Below are positions 18,705 to 28,449 of a stretch of DNA of 64,000 nt, piece after piece; position 1 is the stretch's first letter, and every line of letters begins with the position of its first letter. The notes under the pieces are model-generated. The model was given only the letters and a program-made list of their open reading frames with translations. It searched no databases and was not told the DNA's origin. This stretch comes from Aliivibrio finisterrensis (GTDB lineage Bacteria; Pseudomonadota; Gammaproteobacteria; Enterobacterales; Vibrionaceae), in NCBI RefSeq assembly GCF_008933155.1, contig NZ_WBVP01000010.1, forward strand, positions 1-64,000. Direction: 5' to 3'. The position numbers and the translations under genes are program-made.

Positions 18705-20369
18705 TTACTTAGCTTTAATATATAGGTCTTTCGAGTAGATTTTCTCTTCCGCATTTCCTGTTGGGAAACCACCTACTTCTGGAGACAATAGACGAGAACG
18801 AACATACTGATATATAGGTGCGATTGGCATGTCTTCTGCTAAAAGCTGTTCAGCTTGTAGATAGATAGCAGTACGCTCTTCTTCAGATGTTGATTTTAGT
18901 GCTTTGTCAATTAATGCATCATACTCAGCACTTAGGTAGTGTTGACCACCTGTTGTGTTCTTACTTACCATTAAAGTTAAGAAAGAAGACGCTTCGTTAT
19001 AATCACCACACCAACCGGCACGGGCAACTTCAAATTGACCTTGATCTTTTGAGTCTAGGTACGTTTTCCATTCTTGGTTTTCTAGTGAAACTTCTAGACC
19101 AAGCGTCTTCTTCCACATAGAACCAGCGGCAACTGCGATCTTTTTATGGTTTTCAGATGTGTTGTATAGAAGGGTAAATTTCAGTGGGTTTTCAGGACCG
19201 AAACCTGCTTCTGCTAGTAAACGTTTCGCTTCAGCATTACGCTCTTCTTGAGTCATCTTACCGTAAGCAGGAAGCTCAGGATTAAAGCCCGCAGTGATTT
19301 CAGGAGTTAAGAAGTAAGCCGGTTTTTGACCTTGACCTAAGATAGCACCTGACACGATATCACGGTCGATAGCGTAAGAGATTGCTTTACGAACACGTAC
19401 ATCATCAAATGGTTTCTTTTGAGTATTGAACGAGTAGTAATAAGTACACAGGCTGCCTTCAACAGATACAGACTCTGGTTCTTCTTTTTGAAGACGCTTA
19501 AAGTGCTCTGTTGGAAGCGTAGAAGTGAAACTGATTTCACCAGATAAGAAACGGTTCATTTCAGCTACTGGGTTTTCGATTGGTAAGAACGTTACTTTAT
19601 CAAGTTTTGTATCTTTATTATCCCAGTACTGTTCGTTACGAACTAGCTCTAAGCGCTCGTTTACAACCCAGTTTTTAACAACAAATGCACCATTACCAAC
19701 AAAGTTACCTGGTTTAGTCCACTTATCGCCAAATTCTTCAACTGTTGCTTGATGCACAGGCTTCACTGTTGTGTGGCCCATCATCATTACAAAATATGGT
19801 ACTGCTGTATCAAGCTGAATCTCTAATGTATTTGCATCAATCGCTTTAACACCTAATTCACTCTTATCTTTTTTACCAGCAATGATGTCTTTTGCATTTA
19901 CCATCTTAGTATATTCCATATACCAAGAGTATGGCGATGCTGTAGCAGGATCAACAGCACGTTGGAAACTGTATACAAAATCATCTGCTGTTACAGGATC
20001 GCCATTTGACCATTTAGCATCTTTACGTAAATGGAAAACAAAATTTTTGTTATCTGTCGTTTCCCAGCTTTCAGCCACGCCTGGGATCGTATTACCGTCA
20101 GCATCTTGATTTACAAGACCTTCCAGCAGATCACGGATTACGTGGGATTCGGGAACACCTTGCGATTTATGAGGATCAAGCGTTGCAACTTCAGTACCGT
20201 TACCACGAGTCAGTTCTTGAACGTCAGCGTAAACAACTTCTGTTGATACTGGTTTTTCAGCAGGTTTTGTTTCTTTCACTGGTTGCTCTGCAGGTTTATC
20301 TCCACAGCCAGCTAGTGTTAGTGACAGGCCACCAAGCAAGATTGCTTGTGTAATTTTATTCTTATACAT
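18705..20369 (-). CDS. oppA: Oligopeptide ABC transporter substrate-binding protein OppA (lipoprotein)
   Basis: Peptide-binding protein (SBP family 5), 554 residues. Unlike the soluble periplasmic OppA of E. coli it has a lipobox: the signal peptide ends LTLAGC with Cys at residue 22, followed by a Lys/Glu/Pro-rich linker of about 25 residues. The mature protein should therefore be a membrane-anchored lipoprotein. Family motifs include AESWETTDNKNFVFHLRKDAKWSNGDP split over residues 98-125 and the VRKAISYAIDR motif near 325-335. GGAG lies seven bases before the ATG. It is the first gene of the opp operon, separated from oppB by a hairpin. Confidence 0.94.
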   Translation of the reverse strand: MYKNKITQAILLGGLSLTLAGCGDKPAEQPVKETKPAEKPVSTEVVYADVQELTRGNGTEVATLDPHKSQGVPESHVIRDLLEGLVNQDADGNTIPGVAESWETTDNKNFVFHLRKDAKWSNGDPVTADDFVYSFQRAVDPATASPYSWYMEYTKMVNAKDIIAGKKDKSELGVKAIDANTLEIQLDTAVPYFVMMMGHTTVKPVHQATVEEFGDKWTKPGNFVGNGAFVVKNWVVNERLELVRNEQYWDNKDTKLDKVTFLPIENPVAEMNRFLSGEISFTSTLPTEHFKRLQKEEPESVSVEGSLCTYYYSFNTQKKPFDDVRVRKAISYAIDRDIVSGAILGQGQKPAYFLTPEITAGFNPELPAYGKMTQEERNAEAKRLLAEAGFGPENPLKFTLLYNTSENHKKIAVAAGSMWKKTLGLEVSLENQEWKTYLDSKDQGQFEVARAGWCGDYNEASSFLTLMVSKNTTGGQHYLSAEYDALIDKALKSTSEEERTAIYLQAEQLLAEDMPIAPIYQYVRSRLLSPEVGGFPTGNAEEKIYSKDLYIKAK

Positions 20370-20988
20370 GCATTAACTCCAATACATTCTATTTTGCATC
20401 CATGACATACTTCGGGCAGAACGACTTGCCAATCATTTATCATCTAAAAAACGTTAAATGCGTCTTAAAAAAGATAAATCCATCGAAGATTCGAGGGCAA
20501 CATTATCAATCATTGAAGGAATTTGCCACATTTTTGTCACAAAACACCTGATAATTTTTAAAAATATCACAATTAACAGCATAAATGACCAACTTTTAAA
20601 CTTATTGCGGATTGAATATATAGAAAACTATAAAAATATAGAATCCATCGCTAATCAACCTAAAAAACACTCATCATTTAGAATAAAAACCCAACAAAAA
20701 TGCTACATGTCGCATTAAAAAACAATATAAATAAACACAAATCAGACAGATATTTATATTTTTAGAAGCGAAATAAGCCTAATGCATCTAATGCAATCTT
20801 TAAAAATCATAATTTAGAACCACCCTTCAAAAAAAATCATCGCTTACAAATTAACCTCTTAAATACTTTTAGGCTGCTGCCAAACAGCCACAGCCAACTG
20901 GAAGTTTATAAAATATGAATAATTATAAATAGCACTGCGAATATTTTGCGGTAATCCGTTTTTGGATTCATTATCAAGGATGTTATTT
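20370..20988. other. Intergenic region between divergent oppA and the chitinase gene
   Basis: AT-rich, about 620 bases. It should hold the oppA promoter (minus) and the chitinase promoter (plus). An open frame at 20458-20718 has no ribosome binding site and a low-complexity composition and is not called. No convincing CRP palindrome was found; only scattered TGTGA/TCACA half sites near 20530-20545. Confidence 0.5.
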
Positions 20989-23526
20989 ATGTTAAAGAAA
21001 AAACTTGGGTTTTGTTCTGGAGCTGTCGCTCTTGCTCTATCAATGCCTACCTATGCTGCAGCACCAGGCCAAGCGATTATCTCTTGGATGGAAACCGATT
21101 TTGCCATTATTGAAGTTGATCAAGCCGCAACATCATATAAAAATCTTGTCACAGTAAAAGACTTTGCTGAAGTCCCTGTTACTTGGGATCGCTGGTCTGG
21201 TGAATCTGCAGAAAAATGGCGCGTGTTATTAAATGGCGTTGTTGTTCATGAAGAAGCGATTTCTCCTACTGCTTCACAAAAAGCCTCTACGGTTCTACAA
21301 GTTCGTCAAGGTGGCCAATACGAAATGACGGTAGAACTTTGTAATGGTTCAGGTGCAACAGAAGAATGTAGCACCAGTGCAGCCAAAGCAATTGTTGTTG
21401 CCGATACTGATGGTAGCCATTTAGATCCGCTACCAATGAATGTCGATCCTGCCAATGGAAATTACACCACACCTGATGGAATGGTTTCTGGAGCTTATTT
21501 TGTTGAATGGGGGGTTTATGGTCGTAAATTTGCCGTTGACCAAATTCCAGCACAGAATCTAACGCATATTCTTTATGGGTTTGTTCCTATCTGTGGCCCT
21601 AACCCTTCTTTAGGTGAAATTGAAAATGGTAATAGTCTAGCTGCATTAAACCGCGCTTGTGCTGGGACGCCTGATTATGAAGTCGTTATTCATGACCCAT
21701 GGGCTGCAGTTCAAATGCCACAACCTCAATCTGGCCATTCTTTTAGTACGCCTTATAAAGGGACTTATGGTCAAATGATGGCACTGAAACAACGCTATCC
21801 AGATCTTAAAATTGTTCCATCAATCGGCGGTTGGACTTTATCAGACCCTTTCTACGACTTTGTTGATAAATCCAAGCGAGATATTTTTGTCGCGTCAGTT
21901 AAACAGTTCCTTAAAACATGGAAGTTTTATGATGGTGTAGATATTGATTGGGAATTCCCTGGTGGTGACGGTGCAAGTGCAACCGGTGGTGACCCTGTTA
22001 ATGACGGCCCTGCTTATGTTGCTTTAATGCAAGAACTAAGAGCAATGCTTGATGAATTAAGTGCCGAAACAGGAAAAACCTATGAGTTAACTTCAGCAAT
22101 CGGTGCTGGTTATGACAAAATTGAAGATGTTGACTATGCTGCTGCATCGCAATATATGGATTACATTTTTGCAATGACATACGATTTCTTCGGCGGTTGG
22201 AATAATGTTGTTGGTCACCAAACAGCGCTAAACTGTGGAACACATATGTCTCAAGCCGAATGTGATGGTACAGGTCTTGATGATAAAGGCGAACCTCGTA
22301 AAGGACCTGCTTATACAATCACTAATGCGATTGACTTATTACTTGCTCAAGGTGTTGATGCTAAGAAGCTGGTTGTAGGTGCTGCTATGTATGCACGTGG
22401 TTGGACTGGTGTTACACGTGATAGCATGACCGATCCGACAAATCCAATGACAGGAGTTGGTAACGGTAAAGTTGCAGGCTCATGGGAAGCTGGCGTAATT
22501 GATTACAAAGATGTGGTGACTAATTACGTAAATAAAGCAGGCGTTGAAGTGGGTTATGATGATATTGCTCAAGCCGCTTACGCTTATGATCCAAGCAATG
22601 GTGACTTAATCACTTATGATAATAAACAATCTGTACTCGCTAAAGGTGAATACGTTCGTTCACTTGGCTTAGGTGGTTTATTTGCATGGGAAATCGATGC
22701 AGATAATGGTGACATTCTAAATGCGATGCAAGAAGGTCTTGCTGGCGACGGAACGGTTACGCCTCCTGCAAACAAAAAACCTATAGCTAAAGCCGGCGTA
22801 GATCTTTCAGTGACTGCACCTGCATCTGTACAACTTGATGGTTCATTATCATCTGACAGTGACGGTTCTATCGTTTCTTATGCATGGACACAAACTTCTG
22901 GACCAAAAGTGACATTAACTGGTGCAGATTCAGTTAACCCAAGCTTTGCTACTGATACCTTTGCTCAATCTGAAACACTTCAGTTCACGTTAACCGTTAC
23001 AGATGATAAAGGTGCAGCGGCATCTGATTCAGTAGCAGTCTCAGTAACAGTTGAAGGTACAGGACCAGTAAATACCGCGCCTGTAGCTGTTATCGTTGCT
23101 CCAACATCGGTAAACAAAGGCGATGTTGTTACTCTTAACGCATCAACATCAACTGACGCAGACAATGATCCATTAACCTATTCATGGGTAATCCCTACTG
23201 GTATTGATGCTACTGTTGTTGGTTCTCAAGTAACCTTTACAGCAGGCTCTTATACTGTAGATACGCCTTTCACCTTCTCTGTAACAGTTAATGATGGTCA
23301 AGCATCAGATACTTCAAATGTTACCGTAACTGTTCTGAAAGATGCTGGTGACCCACCATTAACTTGTGACAACGCATGGGATGCTTCAGCCGTTTATACT
23401 GGTGGTGATCAAGTATCACAAGCAGGTAAAGTATGGGAAGCGAAATGGTGGACAAAAGGTGATGAGCCATCAAAATCTGGTGAGTGGGGAGTATGGAAAG
23501 AAGTCGGTATTTCTACTTGTAACTAG
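20989..23526 (+). CDS. chiA: Secreted GH18 chitinase with PKD and chitin-binding domains
   Basis: Extracellular endo-chitinase that cleaves beta-1,4-GlcNAc chains. The start chosen is the ATG giving MLKKKLGF (AAGGA eight bases upstream), 845 residues; in-frame TTG and ATG codons further up lack spacing. Domains in order: signal peptide (1-24, ending TYAAA), an N-terminal Ig-like ChiA-type domain (about 25-135), the GH18 barrel (about 168-585) with the motif DGVDIDWE ending in catalytic Glu322, two PKD-like domains (about 593-690 and 695-785), and a C-terminal CBM5/12 chitin-binding module (about 792-843, with the aromatic motif WEAKWWT). It has its own terminator. Chitin use is a vibrio hallmark. 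The gene symbol is by similarity; the species may have several chitinases. Confidence 0.92.
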   Translation: MLKKKLGFCSGAVALALSMPTYAAAPGQAIISWMETDFAIIEVDQAATSYKNLVTVKDFAEVPVTWDRWSGESAEKWRVLLNGVVVHEEAISPTASQKASTVLQVRQGGQYEMTVELCNGSGATEECSTSAAKAIVVADTDGSHLDPLPMNVDPANGNYTTPDGMVSGAYFVEWGVYGRKFAVDQIPAQNLTHILYGFVPICGPNPSLGEIENGNSLAALNRACAGTPDYEVVIHDPWAAVQMPQPQSGHSFSTPYKGTYGQMMALKQRYPDLKIVPSIGGWTLSDPFYDFVDKSKRDIFVASVKQFLKTWKFYDGVDIDWEFPGGDGASATGGDPVNDGPAYVALMQELRAMLDELSAETGKTYELTSAIGAGYDKIEDVDYAAASQYMDYIFAMTYDFFGGWNNVVGHQTALNCGTHMSQAECDGTGLDDKGEPRKGPAYTITNAIDLLLAQGVDAKKLVVGAAMYARGWTGVTRDSMTDPTNPMTGVGNGKVAGSWEAGVIDYKDVVTNYVNKAGVEVGYDDIAQAAYAYDPSNGDLITYDNKQSVLAKGEYVRSLGLGGLFAWEIDADNGDILNAMQEGLAGDGTVTPPANKKPIAKAGVDLSVTAPASVQLDGSLSSDSDGSIVSYAWTQTSGPKVTLTGADSVNPSFATDTFAQSETLQFTLTVTDDKGAAASDSVAVSVTVEGTGPVNTAPVAVIVAPTSVNKGDVVTLNASTSTDADNDPLTYSWVIPTGIDATVVGSQVTFTAGSYTVDTPFTFSVTVNDGQASDTSNVTVTVLKDAGDPPLTCDNAWDASAVYTGGDQVSQAGKVWEAKWWTKGDEPSKSGEWGVWKEVGISTCN

Positions 23527-23554
23527 CCTTCGACATTAACCTTATAAATAATAA

Positions 23555-23590
23555 AAAGACCAAGTTCATTCATCTGAGCTTGGTCTTTCT
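23555..23590. terminator. Bidirectional terminator between chiA and tdk
   Basis: 14-position stem AAAGACCAAGTTCA/TGAGCTTGGTCTTT (one wobble) with a six-base loop, A run on the left and T-rich tract on the right. Serves both converging genes. Confidence 0.85.
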
Positions 23591-23621
23591 TTTCAAAACA
23601 ATAGAATTACTTAAGTAAGCT

Positions 23622-24200
23622 TTACTTACCTAACGCTTCTTTATAATGCAAACGGCAAACTGATACATACAATTCATTACCACCAATAGCAACCTGATCG
23701 CCATCAGCAATAGCAACCCCATGCTCATCAGTACGAATAACCATATTCGCTTTACGCCCACAATGACAAATCGTTTTTAACTCGACTAATTTATCTGCCC
23801 AAGACAATAAGTATTTACTGCCTTCAAACAACTCACCTAAAAAGTCCGTTCTTAAACCATAACACAATGCTGGAATATCTAATTTATCAACCACTTCAGT
23901 CAATTGATAAACCTGCTCTTTCGTTAAGAATTGGCATTCATCGATTAAGACACAATGAAGCTTCTCTTTTTCATGAAGCGTTTTAATTGCTTCAAATAAA
24001 TTCATATCAGTATTAAATAAATGCGCATCAGCATCTAGACCAATACGAGAGCTTACTTTACCCACACCGTAACGGTCATCAATAGCTGCGGTAAAAATAG
24101 CAGGATTCATACCTCGTTCTTGATAATTAAAAGACGATTGAAGAAGTGTCGTTGACTTACCCGCATTCATTGCTGAGTAATAAAAGTACATTTGAGCCAC
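23622..24200 (-). CDS. tdk: Thymidine kinase
   Basis: Type II thymidine kinase of the pyrimidine salvage pathway, 192 residues. P-loop SAMNAGKST at about residues 9-17. The Walker B-like IDECQFL is near 88-94, with catalytic Glu in DECQ. The lasso-domain zinc site is made by Cys pairs (ICHCGRKA near 145 and the VCRLH near 182). Length and motifs are standard. Minus strand, converging on chiA, with cysS upstream in the same direction. Confidence 0.95.
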   Translation of the reverse strand: MAQMYFYYSAMNAGKSTTLLQSSFNYQERGMNPAIFTAAIDDRYGVGKVSSRIGLDADAHLFNTDMNLFEAIKTLHEKEKLHCVLIDECQFLTKEQVYQLTEVVDKLDIPALCYGLRTDFLGELFEGSKYLLSWADKLVELKTICHCGRKANMVIRTDEHGVAIADGDQVAIGGNELYVSVCRLHYKEALGK

Positions 24201-24245
24201 AAATGTGTCCTCTATTAAAGTTTAAAAATTTATAAAATTGGCAAT

Positions 24246-24267
24246 AAAAAAGGCTGGAAAACCAGCC
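24246..24267 (-). terminator. Intrinsic terminator of cysS
   Basis: Read on the minus strand: stem GGCTGG/CCAGCC with a TTTT loop, followed by six T residues. Confidence 0.85.
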
Positions 24268-24289
24268 CCTTTAATAAAATTAGTTAAGA

Positions 24290-25678
24290 TTACTTACGAC
24301 GCCATGTCGTCCCTTCAGGGCCATCTTCAAGTACAATATTTAGTGCAGCAATTGCATCACGAGCCGCATCAGCAGCTGCCCAATCTTTTGCGGCACGAGC
24401 GTCATTACGTGCTTTAATTAACGCTTCAATTTCAGCGACTTCATCATCACTACCATTATTACCTTGTAAGAAAGCTTCTGGCTCTTGTGATAACAAACCT
24501 AACACATCAGCAAGTTCGCGCATTAACGCACCCAATTTAGAAGCGGCTTCTACATTTTCAGTCTTCAGGCGGTTTACTTCACGAGCCATTTCGAATAATA
24601 CCGAATAAGCTTCAGGCGTATTAAAGTCATCATTCATTGCCGTAGAAAAACGGGTAACAAACTCTTCGCCACCAGCAGGAGTTACCGTTAAATCAAGACC
24701 ACGTAATGACGTATATAAACGCTCTAATGACGCACGAGCTTGGTTCAAGTTATCTTCACTGTAGTTTAATTGGCTACGGTAGTGACCAGACATTAAGAAA
24801 TAACGAACCGTCTCTGAATCGTAGTGTGCTAACACATCACGGATAGTAAAGAAGTTACCTAATGATTTAGACATCTTCTCACGATCAACCATAACCATGC
24901 CACTGTGCATCCATGTATTTACATACTTAGAGTCATGAGCACAGCATGATTGCGCAATTTCATTTTCGTGGTGTGGGAACATTAAATCAGATCCACCACC
25001 ATGAATATCAAAATGATTACCCAGAATAGAAGAGTTCATCGCTGAACATTCAATATGCCAGCCAGGGCGACCAGGTCCCCAAGGTGATTCCCATGTAGGT
25101 TCACCCGGCTTAGACATTTTCCATAAAACGAAATCCATACCACTGCGTTTAACGCTTGCTTCTTCAATGGTTACACGAGAGCCCGCTTGAAGCTGTTCAA
25201 GATCTTGGCGAGAAAGGCGACCATATTCATCGTATTTTTTCACTTCAAACATTACATCACCATTTGATGCAACATAAGCAAAGCCGCGTTCAATTAGACG
25301 ATCAACCAATTCAATAATTTCTGAAATGTATTCAGTCGCTCTTGGTTCAACATCTGGACGTTTCATATTTAACGCATCAAAATCAGCGTGCATATCGGCA
25401 ATTAAACGCTCAGTAAGTGCATCACATGTTTCACCATTCTCAGCAGCACGCTTAATGATCTTGTCATCAATATCGGTAATATTACGCACAAAAGTAAGGT
25501 CGTAACCTAAGAAACGTAAATAACGAGAAATCACATCAAAAGAGACAAACGTACGGCCGTGACCAATGTGGCACAAGTCGTAAATGGTAACCCCACACAC
25601 ATACATACCGACTTTACCTTCGGTAATTGGTTTAAATTCTTCTTTTTGACGTGTAATTGAGTTATATATTTTCAACAT
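24290..25678 (-). CDS. cysS: Cysteinyl-tRNA synthetase
   Basis: Class I aminoacyl-tRNA synthetase charging tRNA-Cys, 462 residues (E. coli 461). The zinc-binding C28 is in YVCGVT, the HIGH motif is H37-I-G-H40, and the KMSKS loop (EKMSKSLGN) lies near residues 266-274. Other zinc ligands are visible in WHIECSAM and in PHHENEIAQ. The C-terminal anticodon-binding region is Glu/Ala-rich. It is 147 bases from the divergent ppiB, an arrangement also known in E. coli (cysS-ppiB). Confidence 0.97.
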   Translation of the reverse strand: MLKIYNSITRQKEEFKPITEGKVGMYVCGVTIYDLCHIGHGRTFVSFDVISRYLRFLGYDLTFVRNITDIDDKIIKRAAENGETCDALTERLIADMHADFDALNMKRPDVEPRATEYISEIIELVDRLIERGFAYVASNGDVMFEVKKYDEYGRLSRQDLEQLQAGSRVTIEEASVKRSGMDFVLWKMSKPGEPTWESPWGPGRPGWHIECSAMNSSILGNHFDIHGGGSDLMFPHHENEIAQSCCAHDSKYVNTWMHSGMVMVDREKMSKSLGNFFTIRDVLAHYDSETVRYFLMSGHYRSQLNYSEDNLNQARASLERLYTSLRGLDLTVTPAGGEEFVTRFSTAMNDDFNTPEAYSVLFEMAREVNRLKTENVEAASKLGALMRELADVLGLLSQEPEAFLQGNNGSDDEVAEIEALIKARNDARAAKDWAAADAARDAIAALNIVLEDGPEGTTWRRK

Positions 25679-25826
25679 GCTCTTTTTTTACTCATTATTT
25701 GTTTAAAGGATATATAAAGGCTATTAAACCTATATTAAGTAATGATAGCAAGAAAATTCCCTGTAGATCCTCGTTAATCTTAGGTAAAATCAAATTCTAT
25801 TTAAATACAATTACAAAGGTAATTTC

Positions 25827-26324
25827 ATGATCATCCTTCACACATCATTTGGTGACATCACAGTCAAGCTTCATGAAGATAAAGCACCTGCAACTTGTGC
25901 TAACTTCCTACAATACTGTCAAGATGGTTTTTACGACAATACACTTTTCCACCGTGTAATTGATGGCTTTATGGTTCAAGGCGGCGGCATGACTTCTGGT
26001 CTTGAAGAGAAAACAGGCCGTGCTACGATCAAAAATGAAGCAAATAATGGCCTAAGCAATAAAGTAGGTACATTAGCAATGGCTCGTACTATGGAACCGC
26101 ATTCAGCAAGTTCTCAATTCTTCATCAACGTAAACGACAATAAATTCCTAGATTTTAAATCTGAGTCTATGGATGGTTGGGGTTACTGTGTATTCGCTGA
26201 AGTAGTTGAAGGCATGGACGTAGTAAACAAGATCAAAGGTGTTGCTACTGGTAACTACGGTTACGTACACCAAGATGTTCCAGTTGAAGAAGTATTCATT
26301 ACTGGTACTACAATTACAGAATAA
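25827..26324 (+). CDS. ppiB: Peptidyl-prolyl cis-trans isomerase B (cyclophilin)
   Basis: Cytoplasmic cyclophilin-type prolyl isomerase, 165 residues, no signal peptide, so PpiB and not PpiA. Conserved active-site stretches are present: [14 protein letters not shown] near residues 36-49 (catalytic Arg38-like residue), and [11 protein letters not shown] near 94-104. AAGG before the ATG. Divergent from cysS. A hairpin with a short T-poor tail lies between it and lpxH (26333-26363), so the two may be partly co-transcribed, as ppiB-lpxH is in E. coli. Confidence 0.96.
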   Translation: MIILHTSFGDITVKLHEDKAPATCANFLQYCQDGFYDNTLFHRVIDGFMVQGGGMTSGLEEKTGRATIKNEANNGLSNKVGTLAMARTMEPHSASSQFFINVNDNKFLDFKSESMDGWGYCVFAEVVEGMDVVNKIKGVATGNYGYVHQDVPVEEVFITGTTITE

Positions 26325-26332
26325 TTCTGTTT

Positions 26333-26363
26333 ATGCTGGCTCTTATTCCTTAAGGGCTAGCAT
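26333..26363 (+). other. Intercistronic hairpin between ppiB and lpxH
   Basis: ATGCTGGCTCTT pairs with AAGGGCTAGCAT (12 positions, two wobbles) around a 7-base loop. The tail CTTCATC is poor in T, so termination is likely partial at most. Confidence 0.5.
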
Positions 26364-26390
26364 CTTCATCACTCCAAAAAAAAGCATTCT

Positions 26391-27116
26391 ATGACTATTT
26401 TATTTATTTCTGATCTTCACCTCTCGCCTCTTCGCCCTGATATTACTGATTGTTTTTTAGACTTTATGAATACAGAGGCCATTCATGCAGAGAAACTGTA
26501 CGTGTTAGGTGATTTGTTTGAGTTTTGGATCGGTGATGATGATAACTCACCCTTTAATGTGGTAATTAAAGAGGCATTTAAAGCGTTAACCCAACATGGT
26601 GTTAAGTGTTACTTCATTCAGGGTAATCGTGACTTTTTATTAAATAAACGTTTTTGTAAAGAAACAGGGGTTCAACTCCTAGCCGATCACACGGTGATTG
26701 ATATCAATAACGAAAAAGTACTTATCATGCACGGTGATACCTTATGTATTGATGATATCAAATATCAAGAGTTCCGCGCTAAAGTCCATCAACCATGGTT
26801 ACAATGGATATTTAACCGTATTCCTCTGTTTATTCGCCAGCGTATTGTTAAAAATGTGCAAGATAAAATCAAAGAAAAGAAACAGCACAAAAAACTCACG
26901 ATTATGGACGTTACTCAAAGTGAAGTAGAAAGAGTAATGCGAGAAGAAGGCGTTAAAAGGCTGATCCACGGGCATACACATCGTCCCAATGTGCATACTT
27001 TTAATCACAACTCAGAAGAAATGACGCGTATAGTGCTTGGTGATTGGTACACTCAAGGATCTATTCTTGAATTTAATAACAATACATATACACTTCAGAA
27101 TAAAAGTTTTAAATAA
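26391..27116 (+). CDS. lpxH: UDP-2,3-diacylglucosamine diphosphatase
   Basis: Peripheral inner-membrane enzyme of lipid A synthesis: hydrolyses UDP-2,3-diacylglucosamine to lipid X and UMP. The 241 residues are of normal length. All calcineurin-type metallophosphatase motifs are present: D8-H10 (SDLHLSP), [12 protein letters not shown] near 41-52, GNRDFLL near 79-85, HGDTLC near 114-119, and HGHTHRP near 194-200. Second in a likely ppiB-lpxH unit. Confidence 0.95.
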   Translation: MTILFISDLHLSPLRPDITDCFLDFMNTEAIHAEKLYVLGDLFEFWIGDDDNSPFNVVIKEAFKALTQHGVKCYFIQGNRDFLLNKRFCKETGVQLLADHTVIDINNEKVLIMHGDTLCIDDIKYQEFRAKVHQPWLQWIFNRIPLFIRQRIVKNVQDKIKEKKQHKKLTIMDVTQSEVERVMREEGVKRLIHGHTHRPNVHTFNHNSEEMTRIVLGDWYTQGSILEFNNNTYTLQNKSFK

Positions 27117-27132
27117 ATCACATTAATTACCG

Positions 27133-27155
27133 CTCCTTATCTATCCAATAAGGAG
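27133..27155 (+). promoter_or_regulatory. Hairpin masking the leader ORF ribosome binding site
   Basis: Perfect 8-bp stem CTCCTTAT/ATAAGGAG with a 7-base loop. The 3' arm contains the AAGGAG ribosome binding site of the 21-residue leader ORF at 27160, so folding would block its translation. Confidence 0.5.
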
Positions 27156-27159
27156 AGTT

Positions 27160-27225
27160 ATGGTCTTTTTACAACAAAGAGACTATGATGGCGCAATTTT
27201 CGATTCATCACGCTGTAGAGAATAG
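27160..27225 (+). CDS. Putative 21-residue leader peptide upstream of the EAL-HDOD gene
   Basis: A short frame opens with ATG four bases after a perfect AAGGAG ribosome binding site and encodes 21 residues beginning MVFLQQRDYDG. It stops with TAG five bases before the ATG of the EAL-HDOD gene, close enough for termination-reinitiation coupling. The main gene itself has only a weak ribosome binding site of its own. No known leader peptide is recognised and there is no run of one amino acid to suggest classic attenuation. It may instead be a chance frame; the strong Shine-Dalgarno and tight spacing are the evidence for it. Confidence 0.4.
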   Translation: MVFLQQRDYDGAIFDSSRCRE

Positions 27226-27230
27226 TTGTT

Positions 27231-28433
27231 ATGTACTCATATGTTGCTCGTCAACCTATCCTAGACTTGAAAAAAAATACAATTGGTTACGAATTATTGT
27301 TCCGTGATGGACCCAAAAACACCTTTCCTGCGGTAGAAGCAGAAGCAGCAACGAGCCGATTACTGTCAGACCATTTTTTAAGCTCTCAGTGTAATGCGAC
27401 AAATAATAAACTTGGATTTGTCAACTTTCCTCACCAAAGCTTAATCAATTTGGTACCGACACTATTCAACTCTAATAACTTAGTGGTTGAAATCCTCGAA
27501 GATTGCATTCCAAACCAAGAACTGCTTGATGCCGTCAAAATATTATCTGAACGTGGGTATAAGTTAGCTCTAGATGATTTTGAACCAAATCCACAATGGA
27601 CACCTTTTTTACCTTATATTGATATCATTAAATTTGATATTCAAGCAATCCCTATTTTAAAAGCAGAGTTATTTATTCGTCATTGTGAGAAATATAACGT
27701 CACATTTTTAGCTGAAAAAGTAGAAACTTACGAAGAATTCGAACAAGCCAAAGAAGCTGGCTTTACTTATTTTCAAGGATACTTTTTTAGTAAACCAGAA
27801 ATGTTGCAACAGCGAGCGATTCAACCAAATCAATTGTCAATAATGCAGCTATACAAAGAAATCTCAGCACCGATTGTTGACTTTAATGCCGTTGAAAAAT
27901 ACTTAGTTCAAGATGTCTCATTATCTTATAAATTACTGCGCTTTGTTAATGCATCTTCAGTCATTGATAAACCAATCACCTCTTTTAAGCAGGCTCTTGT
28001 CTATTTAGGTGAAACTAAGTTACGTCAATTTATCTCTTTAGTTGCCGTTGCTCATGCCACGCAACATAAACCGCAATCACTGTACACATTGTCGATTCAT
28101 AGAGCGAAATTGTGTGAACTGATCGTAACTAAAACAAACATTAAACTTGAACCAAGCCAAGCATTCTTAGTCGGATTATTTTCATTATTAGAGCCATTAT
28201 TAGACCAACCTTTAAATAGCTTAATTCAGCACTTACCTATTTCAACAGAAATAAAACTCGCTCTTACTGAACGTAAAGGTGCACTTGGTATGCTCATTTT
28301 AGCCATTGAAAGCTATGAGAAAGCGAATTGGAACGTCGTTTCAAAATGCTGTGCCACCTTGAAGATTACCGAAGAAGAATTTACAAACTGCTACAAAGAA
28401 TCTGCCGAATGGGTAGATGACATGGAAAATTAA
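27231..28433 (+). CDS. EAL-HDOD domain signalling protein
   Basis: A 400-residue cytoplasmic protein with an N-terminal EAL-like domain (about 1-200) and a C-terminal HDOD domain (about 205-395). The EAL domain is of the degenerate YuxH type: the signature reads YELLFRD near residue 23, the two-Asp motif is LALDDFEPN where active enzymes have DDFGTG-like sequence, and AEKVET replaces AEGVET. KFDI and QGYFFSKP are kept. Cyclic-di-GMP hydrolysis is therefore doubtful, and binding or protein interaction is more likely (inference). HDOD domains occur in vibrio motility and c-di-GMP regulators. It lies downstream of a leader ORF and just before the ychJ-like gene (16-base gap). Confidence 0.85.
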   Translation: MYSYVARQPILDLKKNTIGYELLFRDGPKNTFPAVEAEAATSRLLSDHFLSSQCNATNNKLGFVNFPHQSLINLVPTLFNSNNLVVEILEDCIPNQELLDAVKILSERGYKLALDDFEPNPQWTPFLPYIDIIKFDIQAIPILKAELFIRHCEKYNVTFLAEKVETYEEFEQAKEAGFTYFQGYFFSKPEMLQQRAIQPNQLSIMQLYKEISAPIVDFNAVEKYLVQDVSLSYKLLRFVNASSVIDKPITSFKQALVYLGETKLRQFISLVAVAHATQHKPQSLYTLSIHRAKLCELIVTKTNIKLEPSQAFLVGLFSLLEPLLDQPLNSLIQHLPISTEIKLALTERKGALGMLILAIESYEKANWNVVSKCCATLKITEEEFTNCYKESAEWVDDMEN

Positions 28434-28449
28434 AGAGCAAGTATTATCA

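Noticed and set aside
20458-20718. 86-codon open frame upstream of the chitinase
   Set aside because: No ribosome binding site, AT-driven Ile/Asn/Lys-rich composition, no recognisable family; most likely chance.
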